Under the pieces are notes generated by a model. The model did not search any database. It worked only from the letters and a program-made list of their open reading frames with translations, and was not told where the DNA came from. A stretch of DNA of 64,000 bases from Alviniconcha marisindica (taxonomy: Eukaryota > Mollusca > Gastropoda > Provannidae), in assembly GCA_018857735.1 (NCBI GenBank), contig JABMCL010000714.1, forward strand, positions 217,001 to 281,000, written 5' to 3'. Both the position numbers and the translations under genes were made by a program. Shown here in pieces: positions 55,008-64,000 of the stretch (positions within the stretch are counted from its first letter, which is position 1; every line of letters starts with the position of its first letter).

Positions 55008-57076
55008 CTGAAAGAAAATAAGAAGAAAATGTTAACACCACTTGGGTTCCCTCCAGTTTCAACTTAATCTCAACAGGTGGACAGACGTTCCTCAAACCTT
55101 CACACACAGAGACAGACTGACAGGCAGAGACAGAGCGGGACAGAGAGATGGACAAGATAAACATGGAACGGGGAAGGGAGAGACAGCAGCATGCATGTTG
55201 TGTGGGTGTGTGCGTGTGTTTACAAAGATACACCTGAACAGTTATAAAACCTAGATACACACTTGAACAGTTATAAAATCTAGATACAAACGGGAAAGAA
55301 AATCTCCCCTCAGTATACACAGGGACATAAAAGTAATTTATAAAAAAAAGTCAGTGTCGTTATTCACAAGTGGTAACCGATTAAAACATACCAGAAAACC
55401 CACTTTCATTAACTATGTCTTGTAAGAGACGTGTGCCATGGAGGCCATATTCACAAAATAAGGCAAAGACATCAACCCTGTGACCCATGTTGACTGGTGA
55501 AACAAGACAGATATCTGCCATGTGGCTTAGCATTCACGGAATAATTACGGCATTGCACATCTGCCACAAGGACTAATAAGTTTTTATTCAAGAAGCATAA
55601 CACAGACATCTACAGTGATGGCTGTACACTTCAGACTGGCACAGGTAGACATGACTAGGACTAGGAGGCTTGTATTTATGTGGTGTATGATGCTCAAACT
55701 CGTGAAGAACTACAAAACAACGGGACACCAGTGTGCCCATATTCACACAGCGAATAATACAGACACAAACGTGATACACCTAACAGGCAAATAGGTGAAG
55801 TTTGTGGATTCAATGTTGCTTACCATGAGGCCCATGCTCATGAAGTACGGTTTTGTGACACCATCGTTCATGTCACAGTCCTCCACAAAGCAGATGAAAA
55901 TGGCGTCGATCGTCATCTGAAACACCACAGGCAGTGAGCAGAACAGATTAAAGACCACCCAATGCTGTTAAAGCAAGTCACACTGGTTCAACACTGCTAA
56001 TGTGTCTTTCAAAAATTCAGTTTACACACACAAATTCACACACACACACACAGCTGATTGTGTCTTTCAAAAGTTTAGTTTATACACATGCAGCTGATGT
56101 GTCTTTCTAAAAATCAGTTTACACCCCCCCCCCACAAACTCGCACACACAGCTGATGCATCTCAAAAAAATCAGTTTACACACACACACATACAAACACA
56201 CAAATAGCATGTGCAGCTGATGCCAGACTCCAAGCACCAACAGAAAGCACAGCTTGGAGTTTGAGATGTGTCTTTAAAAATAAAAATAAATCACACAGGA
56301 GCATGCACGCACCACATAGCTTACCCAAATCGTGTCATGCTGCACCACTGACGCATCCTAGTAAATCACACATGCTCTCTGACTACACCAAAACCCATTT
56401 CTCTGAGATCACACACGCTCTCTCCACCCCCACCCCCTTCTCTGAGATCACACACACCCTCCAGTCTGAGAGCTGACAACACTTTCTTAGATCAACTTCC
56501 CCCCCACCCCCCCCTCCACACACCTCGCCCCTGAGATCCCAACGCTCTCTCCACCCCAGCCCCCTCTGAGATCAGACACGTGACCCCTCCTGCTCCCATC
56601 TCTGAGACCCTGAGTCCTCACCTCATAGACACGGAGGAAGCAGCTGGCAATGAAGTAAGCGAAAATACAGGCAAGGGTGATGGGCAGCCACACGTAGTGC
56701 ACCTCCTCTCTGTCCTGTAAACACATCATTAACTGATTAACCACCATCATCAAAAGTTATCGGTCACCATCAGTGACCAATCACCACATATAATCTAAGT
56801 CTTTTGGTCAGTCTGTACGTTTCAATCAGCTTAGTCCATATCGTAGCAATGCTGTAACTGAAACCACCATCACCATCATTTCATCACATCAAAACAGTTG
56901 TCATGAACACCAAAATCATCAATGTGGTTGTCATCTTCACTGCCGGCCTTTCTGAGAATGACTTGAGAGAAAGGGAGAGAGTGCAGGTCTGTTGGGGGGT
57001 GGGGGGAGGGGGGGGGGTTGGTGAGGAAGATAAGCAGACAAACACAAAACAACCACTGAGAGACAGGGGACACACA

Positions 57077-57118
<42 letters not shown>

Positions 57119-60100
57119 GATTACCCGGAAGAACTCAATGCCCACAACAGCAACGACAGCCACAGTGCCGGCCTTTGCCAAGAAGAGGATGAAGTCTCCC
57201 ACACTGTTGATGGCGATAACTCGCAAGGCATTGGCCACAATCACCATCAATGCCGTCCTGGCCGCTTTACAGAACCCGTACCCATGGATGGCTGTACACA
57301 CACACACACCATGCTACATGCCTGTCCTACATGGATCATAAGATCACAAACAATATATTTCGTGGAGAGATAACAAAACCTCCTCCTTATCTCTGAGACT
57401 ATAAAACTGAAACCTTTTAAAACTGTGAAATGAAATATTTATAACTTTGGACAATGACACTCATGCTGAGATTTACACTTTTGTGCCAGCCTTGATGACA
57501 TCCACTGAATGTTAACATCGGAAGGTTTCAACTTAAAGCTGTTTTTTTTCTTCTGGAAAATCCCCACGTTGTCAGGTTCAAACTTTGTTTGACTGTATTG
57601 TAGCCTACACATGAAAATAATTACACACCATTACAGTTTAAAAAGTAACTAGTCTTTAAAACTGAAGGGTGACAGTTTTTGGCCTTCATATCACTTTCAT
57701 TCACCTTGACACCATGAATAAATCAAAGACTTAAAAACAGAACATTTCTATGAAATTTGTTCTGATTGTTGATCATCTTACCAATTTCTATGTAGGCGTT
57801 TGAGTTGATAAATTTGAGAATTTTTTCAAAACACCACAGGCAGCAGATCATGCACTTGAGACAGAATTTGGCCAGAAAATTTTCACTGCCTTTCAATCTG
57901 AAAAATACAGATACATTATATGTAACAAGCAAGCAGATTATTCATTTTTAATGCCTAGTCACTGTACATCAACCTTACAGTAACATCAGGCTAGCTGTAG
58001 AGACCGACTGTATAATGACAATATCACTGTCTGTGCTTATTATATTAATGGCATAAAAACATTAGGCCAGCTTAAGACAGTCACTAACAGCACAGAGATG
58101 TAGAAACTGACAACATGTATAATACAGTGATGTTGCAACAACACTGGGTTAGTTGTGGAGAATGCGTGACCTGGCTTGTTGGATAGTTTGTACATTGATG
58201 GTCTTACCTTCCCTCAATAAAGGAGAGGATCCACCGAATGAGGACGACGATGGCAATGATGAGAGAACCAAAGGCCACAGAGCCCATGTGAAACCTGCCA
58301 CATAAGGACGTACAGTATCTGGGTGTCAGCCTGCACATGCATACACACACACACACACACAAACACACACATACAAATGGTTCCCACAGCTGCTGAATGC
58401 AACTTTTGGAGAGAGAATGTAATGTTTAAATCTAAATAATGCATTACAGTTGGCATGTAACCAGGTAATTTAGAGTTTCTGTTTCTATATAGTATACTTT
58501 TTTTTAAACATTCACTTATAACAATAAGGCAATGACAGAACATAGATCAATAATCCATACACATGATCTGCACAGTGGATAATGGACATATACAAATATA
58601 CATGCGTAATTTATGCATACATTGCAAGGTTATTGGGCTAGCCTACCTGATCAGACGGTAGATGGACTTTCCAATTGGCATTCCCAGGTGAGACTTGTCT
58701 CTGAAGTGGAAGAAACGTTTACATTTTTTATACCATTGGACATGATGAGAATACATACACTGCACTGTACATATGCTGCCTGATTACTGACAGTGAGTAG
58801 ATGGTGGTATGATCATGTCATGACGGGCTAGTCTGTAGTTGCAGAGGTGCCGCAATCTGTGTGCATGTGTGTGTGCATCCATGCATGGGTGTGTAGTTGT
58901 GTGCATGTTTGCCTGCTGGTAAGTTTTGCTGCTCATTAGCTGGTTTCTCACCGTGTGAAGAACCACAGCGCCACGGCACTGGAGATCGTGAGTCTCTCAC
59001 AGCCAATGATGAACTGGGTCACCCAGATGAGACCCAGCAAGTAGTAGAAGAACAGTCCCTATACCCACAAACACACATGATAGAATACACACACACAAAC
59101 AACACATGATAGAACACACACGCACACACACTTGATCAGACACACCCACACACACACTAGCATGAATGAACATGCACACAGACACCAGCACACATGCACA
59201 TTCAGTAATGCATGGGATAACCAGTGTAATATTTTCAACGAAAACAGTTATAGCGATGTCTTTTTTAAACAGGGGGCAATGTGGCTGTACCCACTCAGTT
59301 TTACTTGAATTCAGCTCAAAGGCATAGCATGCATGACTAGACTAATCAATGCTTAGAAATACACATCATCATCAACCCAGGCATGTGAACTAGCAGGGCA
59401 AAACTCTAATCACAGTTCTCCTCATGATGCACTTCTCTTGGCAATGATGAACAGTTTGCTTCTGGGTTAGGACTAACTTTGGCTTCTTCTGAGCAAACCC
59501 TATCACCTGTCCAGAACTGAGCCAGATGTGTGACACTATCCAGGAGCAGTGTCGCCAGAGCACAGTTTCATACCTTCATCAGCTCATCCTGTTCAAAGGA
59601 GACGAAGCCAGTTGTGCTGTTGTATGCCACAGGGTTGCCTAAAAAGAAACACAGCCAGCCAGAACTTGGGTCATACAAAACTTACATAAACAGGACAGGA
59701 CTGACTGATTCAACTTTATTAAACAAGGATAAGGGTTTTAGTACAGTTACAACACAACCCCACGGTACAACAATAAAATAAAAAATAAAAAAATATATAT
59801 ATATGGGAGGAGGTGGAGGGAGGAGAAAATAAAAAATGACAGATTTTTATTTTACATGAGAAAAACATCAAAGTTGACCATGGATGAGATGGACAGAATG
59901 ATGAGGGTAGGAGGCCCTCAGGAAGGTGGGGGGAGGGGAGGGGGGGGGAGATAGGCAACAACAATGCCTGGAAAGGAGGATCGTGAGGATGGCATTTCAG
60001 ACAGAAGATGCCAATTCTTTCAAAACAATAGGAGCCTGGTGACAACCAGCTATACAGAATAGTAGTGCTCAGTTCAAGTCAGTCTAAATGTTGGATCAAT

Positions 60101-60368
60101 GAGACAGTCTCATCAATTTGAGTCATAAAGACCAAACACTTACGTGTGGTGATAATAAAGAGGAACATGTAGCCAAAGCCTGCCAAAGCTCCACCCAGCA
60201 CAATCAGAGACTGCACGTGAAACACAATATGGATCAAGGTCACAACAAATATGACAGACAAAATGAAATCAAATTTTTTTGTGTATCAAACATACAATGC
60301 AAAGTAAACTGTTCAAAAACTATTTCTGAACTGTCAGTCTTTTTCACAACTGTCTATTCCCCTCTCTG

Positions 60369-60409
<41 letters not shown>

Positions 60410-62117
60410 GGGGGTTATTGTAAAGCACTCAGCGCTCCCACCTTGTGTGGTAGATGGGTGCTCTAGAAATCCCTTTTATCATTATTTAATGCTATAGCCT
60501 AAATCTTACAGCCTTTTGCTCCGAAAGGGGAAACCCCAATTCTTGTTCATTTCTTCTTCCTTTGGACTGTCTGCATGCAGACTTAAAACACAAAAACATG
60601 ATCTCTGACAGTCACATTGAAGCAATACATTATTTAGCAGGGCTACTGTTCAGTAATGATGTAACGCTTCAAAGGCTTTTTGACCACTTTCAGCAAATAA
60701 AATATTTGTCACATGGGCATAATTATTATGTCAAATATCATCACATTAAAAAAAATGATGAGTAGTTTGTTGAGAAAATCATACGTATTGCAGAAAGACA
60801 AGTAACCTGAGTTTGTAGCCAAGCCCACCTCTTGAAGGTAACACATCAATGTAGCCTACTCTTAGTTAGTTTTTCTGAGACAGGAAAGGATGAGTGACTG
60901 ACCACGAGGGGCTGCAGCAGCAACAGTGGCATCTTGGCAATGGCTTTCCCCGCCTCTTTGAACAGCTGTACCACCTGAGGAAGACCACACAGGTTGCAAT
61001 TTTGGAAACCTAAACTGCTCATAGCTTCTCTTTCCCTGTTTGTTTATTTGTTTGAGAGAGAGAGAGAGGTGTGTGACAAATGGGGAAATAATTACATGTC
61101 TAAAGTTTGCTAGCACACTGACAGAATGGAATTACAGCCACTGAGATGCATAACATTAGCTGAATAGACACCAACACATTAGCTGAATGGACACCAGTTA
61201 TGTAAGTGAAATGACAATGGTGTTACGGTGTACATAAAATATTATTAGTCTCTATTGTGTCTAATGATGTGCAAACTGGTCAACCAAACACTATCCCCCC
61301 CAACCCAACACACACAAAGCCAAGTTTTATATCAGTTCATCAGCGCCAATTTAAAAACTGGAGGTTTGGGTGGGTGTGTTTTTATGCCCAGCTGACTATG
61401 ACAGTTATAATATGCCTAATATTATTAGGGTCAAGGAGGGTAATAACTAATATTATAGTTAAACACAGCTCATTAAAACAGGTTGTTGGGGGTTTTTAGA
61501 AGAAGAAAAAAATCAAGTAATGGTCATACCCTGACTATGACACACACTATTTTCATTGTTTCATGAACTGGGGTGAACAAAGCTGGCTGGTCTTGCAGAA
61601 TTCAGGAGGACAAGCTGCTGGCAGCATTGAGGTGAAGCATGCAAATCTTTTTTTGTTAGATCTACTAACGGTGTAAAAATACGTTTTGACTTCTCTAGAT
61701 ACTCAGCAGAGAAAACCAGCCATAATTAGGGTGTGTCCTCCACACCCTGTCAGTTGAGGGGGAGGGGGAGAGACAATGAGAGAGAGAGAGAGAGGCAGGC
61801 AGACAGAGCCACACAGAAGGACAAAGGGGAATCCTCACCAGTTTGAAACGTTTCCACATGACAAGCAGAATCAGTAGCATAATAACCTGCAAATTACAAT
61901 ATCATATGTTAGTAAAAAGCACTTGCTCCTGCAGCGTTCAACAAAACTAACAAACAAGAACAACAACCAATTATTTATAAAATTCTCTTCTGTTGTGTAA
62001 TCATTTGAATGTTTACATTTACACACTGATGCGCTGCTAGTCTGACTTACTGTAACAATGCTGGCAGCAATGGCGCCTCCCAGCCAAGCAGTTGAGCGTT
62101 CCAGATACCATGAGTAC
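54936..62117 (-). CDS. SLC44A1: Choline transporter-like protein 1, C-terminal 368 codons (partial)
   Basis: SLC44/CTL proteins are multi-pass membrane transporters of choline and related ethanolamine in plasma membrane and mitochondria, feeding phosphatidylcholine synthesis. Thirteen exons on the minus strand: 62117-62051, 61886-61839, 60974-60903, 60210-60144, 59638-59574, 59058-58952, 58700-58647, 58294-58208, 57897-57782, 57291-57125, 56714-56622, 55916-55824, 55007-54936. All are GT-AG, phase-consistent, and end at TAA. Diagnostic blocks are CCLWCFEKILKFINSNAY, ALRVIAINSVGDFILFLAK and FCFVEDCDMNDG-like ICFVEDCDMNDG, plus the tail LMEYVKNSDEAI, which fits the CTL1 tail LMEFVENSRKAM better than CTL2/4/5. 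I see about eight hydrophobic spans, the last in VWLPITLACIFAYFIASCFL. CTL1 is about 650 aa, so the first TM and large extracellular loop (~280 aa) are missing and probably lie right of the window. Confidence 0.94.
55824..55916 (-). CDS. SLC44A1: SLC44A1 exon
   Basis: 31 codons; MTIDAIFICFVEDCDMNDGV then TKPYFMSMGLM, the conserved cytosolic C-terminal block of the family. Confidence 0.95.
55990..56235. repeat. ~55-bp minisatellite in the last-but-one SLC44A1 intron
   Basis: Four units of CAGCTGATGTGTCTTTCAAAA-like sequence plus ATCAGTTTACACACACAC. A neighbouring GAGATCACACACGCTCTCTC-rich repeat follows at 56390-56600. Confidence 0.8.
56622..56714 (-). CDS. SLC44A1: SLC44A1 exon
   Basis: 31 codons; VWLPITLACIFAYFIASCFL then RVYE, the last TM span, matching CTL1 [20 protein letters not shown]. 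Confidence 0.95.
57125..57291 (-). CDS. SLC44A1: SLC44A1 exon
   Basis: AIHGYGFCKAARTALMVIVA then NALRVIAINSVGDFILFLAK; matches CTL1 [20 protein letters not shown] and [20 protein letters not shown]. Confidence 0.96.
57782..57897 (-). CDS. SLC44A1: SLC44A1 exon
   Basis: LKGSENFLAKFCLKCMICCL then WCFEKILKFINSNAYIEI; the Cys-rich block and NAY motif are hallmarks of SLC44 proteins. Confidence 0.96.
58208..58294 (-). CDS. SLC44A1: SLC44A1 exon
   Basis: FHMGSVAFGSLIIAIVVLIR then WILSFIEGR; matches the CTL family RYHLGSLAFGSLI TM block. Confidence 0.94.
58647..58700 (-). CDS. SLC44A1: SLC44A1 exon
   Basis: DKSHLGMPIGKSIYRLIR, matching the CTL1 RDKNKLPFSPILASVNRLIR loop. Confidence 0.9.
58952..59058 (-). 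CDS. SLC44A1: SLC44A1 exon
   Basis: 35 codons plus two bases; FFYYLLGLIWVTQFIIGCER then SSAVALWFFTR, matching CTL1 HLIGLIWTSEFILACQQ and GAVVTYYFNR. Confidence 0.93.
59574..59638 (-). CDS. SLC44A1: SLC44A1 exon
   Basis: Completes an Arg codon, then NPVAYNSTTGFVSFEQDELM plus K. NST is a possible N-glycosylation sequon in this extracellular loop. Confidence 0.88.
60144..60210 (-). CDS. SLC44A1: SLC44A1 exon
   Basis: 22 codons plus one base; SLIVLGGALAGFGYMFLFII, a TM span. Donor GTAAGT. Confidence 0.9.
60369..60492 (+). mobile_element. Diverged SINE-like 3' end
   Basis: After a GT run and poly-G: TTGTAAAGCACTCAGCGCTC, then GGTGCTCTAGAAATCCC and TTATCATTATTT. Same style of ending as the copies at 2780 and 7238. 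Sits in an SLC44A1 intron. Confidence 0.5.
60903..60974 (-). CDS. SLC44A1: SLC44A1 exon
   Basis: 24 codons, VVQLFKEAGKAIAKMPLLLL then QPLV; matches CTL1 [21 protein letters not shown]. Confidence 0.9.
61839..61886 (-). CDS. SLC44A1: SLC44A1 exon
   Basis: 16 codons, VIMLLILLVMWKRFKL, the TM end and basic cap; matches CTL1 VILFLIMLVMRKRVAL. Confidence 0.88.
62051..62117 (-). CDS. SLC44A1: SLC44A1 exon (most 5' one found)
   Basis: Encodes YSWYLERSTAWLGGAIAASI, start of a TM span. The acceptor GTCAG followed by a split codon shows that at least one coding exon lies upstream. Confidence 0.85.
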
Positions 62118-63574
62118 CTGACGAGAGAAAAAGCTTAAGACAATAAGAGGCATAGTCAATGTATTGCCACGCATATTCTGCAACTGATTAGATCTATATC
62201 AGTCATTAATCACCACTGACAAGTACACCAAATCACTGAGTTGGCAAACCTTGTAAACAGAGGTGGATGAAAATTCCTAGGAGTTTAAATGCCATTTTGG
62301 GTCACAAATATCATCAGAACCATTCAAACAGGTTCATATCTTGTGAACAACGCCAAATTTTGCAACAAAAAGTCAGCTTTATCATATATATTTGTGTCTT
62401 TTAAAAAACAAATATGCACAGTGCTCCTTCAGTTGACGCTTGACTTGACCTAGATCTACTATTTCCGGGGAAGGACATGCATGTTTCGTCACTGAGTGCA
62501 CTCAGTGACGGCTCATCTTTTACAGATTGTAGTTTAAGTTTAAACCCACTTTCAGTGTTGCAGTATTTGGCTTCATTCCCCCGCTAGATATGAACCCGAC
62601 TAATGATAAGTCCGATTCACTCTGATATTAGCGACCCAGCTGAATGGGGTTTAAATTGCATATGCCTCCTTGGATAACTACGGTTCAGCAAGTTGGTTGG
62701 GCGGGGGGTGGGGGATGGGGTCACACAAACGACTGAATAAAGTCTTATTTTATGCCTACATACGACTCGCGCGCCGGCTCTGTGTCCTCAAACTCAAGAT
62801 GATGATGAAGTGATGCTTAATGTCCTCAGATGTCAGTTGACATATTAGGGACAAGTTGTGACCAATGCCGAAGCACGGTGCAATAATTCTTTACGTCCAC
62901 GGAAACCAGAAGGCTCGTTAGGACGGACAGCCGCCCAGGACGGCCACCTCAGTCGACTCTCACACAGCTCCTGAACTATGAACTCAAACTCAAGATTCCC
63001 TTTCTTCTTATCGGTCGCCGATGGCAGTCAAGACTGGCCGAGTCAACCAGCGCTGCCACGATGTCAAGTTCCGGCCACGGCCTGTCGGCATTATCTGCCT
63101 TCCCTTTAGAATTTTGCTTGTTTATTCCCTTCCAAAAACTTATTTCCACTTTTTTTCCATAACAATCACTCCATCCATTACATATTAAAATTATTACCCA
63201 TTTATGCAATCAACCAAGTAAAAATCCAGATTCAAGCTTGGCGGGAGTTGAAACTTCTGTGCTAAGCCAAACAATCTTTTTTTACAAGAGTGATGTCCCT
63301 TAGAATATATGCCTATCACGGAGGTACATCCGGGCCATCGTGGGGGACAACTCGCAAAAATGATATAAAATCAAAGACAGCAGCAGTAGTTTCCCTCAAC
63401 AATCACTGTTTCTTACGAGCTCTCGTGGCAGAGTGGTTTCATCCATAGGAGACAACTCTGGAATTTGAACTAATGTTGAAGACCGCATGAGTGGTTTCCC
63501 CTATATCCCATAACGCGTCTGCAGTCTCTTCATTTAAAGAAAGAAAAGTAAGAGCCAAGGAGGAGAAACAGTAA

Positions 63575-63659
<85 letters not shown>

Positions 63660-64000
63660 CTCCTGTGTGCCACAGATTAAGTACTGTCAGGTTGGATGAT
63701 AATACATCAGTCAGCTATAATCTTGCTGTCAGCTAGCCGCGATTCCATTGAATTGATGATAAGATACAATGTGTAACCCATGCCACCTTCTCAGTATGTA
63801 GCAACTGGAATCAATTTCCTGGTAATATAGCAACTGCGATGGTAGAGAATAAAGAAGGGGGGGGGAAAAAGAGAGAGAAAAATGCAGTGTATCCATAATT
63901 ATTGCATGAAATCCTCTGATAACTGAATGAATCAACACACAAGGGAGTTAAACAGCGCTCAAAATAGGTAACACAAATACAACAACAAAGACCTGAGTTG
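62118..64000. other. Region 5' of the SLC44A1 exons
   Basis: No further SLC44A1 exon is recognisable. From 62750 to 63350 the DNA retains CpGs, unlike SLC44A1 introns, then a CA tract and AT-rich sequence follow. It is either a long intron of SLC44A1 or contains an alternative first exon. Confidence 0.45.
63577..63658. repeat. (CA)n microsatellite
   Basis: About 41 perfect CA units, the longest in the window, in the unassigned region right of the SLC44A1 exons. Confidence 0.97.

Noticed and set aside
62976..63209. Minus-strand ORF just upstream of the SLC44A1 exons
   Set aside because: Its sequence does not resemble the CTL1 N-terminus or TM1, and no donor joins it in phase to the 62117 exon.
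63415..63480. tRNA-like A-box (TGGCAGAGTGGTTTC) with a weak B-box
   Set aside because: The B-box and stems do not fit any tRNA; probably coincidence or a very old fragment.

Overview
The window is animal nuclear DNA. It has split genes with GT-AG introns, many long (CA)n/(GA)n tracts, several minisatellites and short interspersed repeats ending in (ATT)n. The mix of long CA tracts, ATT-tailed repeats and CpG-poor gene bodies beside CpG-retaining patches suggests a lophotrochozoan, probably a gastropod mollusc. That placement is an inference from style, not from a marker gene. Two protein-coding genes are recognised, both on the minus strand and head to tail. No prokaryotic features are present.

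Minus strand, 50865 down to 1: the N-terminal part of SZT2, the giant KICSTOR subunit that tethers GATOR1 to the lysosome and restrains mTORC1. I resolved 27 consecutive coding exons (1556 codons). Every intron is GT-AG, every phase joins, and order and conserved blocks match the N-terminal ~45 percent of vertebrate SZT2. The gene runs off the left edge in exon 27. Most introns are 0.2-3 kb, but intron 19 (7013-35192) is about 28 kb and holds most of the repeats. Its core (about 15.9-25.2 kb) keeps many CpGs, unlike the flanking intron.

Minus strand, 62117 down to 54936: the C-terminal 368 codons and stop of a choline transporter-like protein of the SLC44A1/CTL1 type, in 13 exons. Its 5' exons are not recognisable in the window and probably lie beyond 64000. 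About 4 kb of intergenic DNA separates its stop from the SZT2 start codon.

The most unusual signal is that several SZT2 exons (9, 10, 18 and 27) sit at the end of short tandem arrays. Each repeat unit contains the 3' end of the upstream intron, the acceptor AG and the first bases of the exon, so decayed copies of the intron/exon junction are stacked upstream of the working one. Two arrays still show exon-like peptides. Other structure includes a 2.3 kb minisatellite in intron 20 with a 412-bp higher-order period, 34-bp and 33-bp satellites in intron 19, a near-perfect ~110-bp inverted repeat, a ~400-bp direct duplication between CA tracts, an ATT-tailed SINE-like family in both orientations, and a tRNA-Gln-derived sequence.
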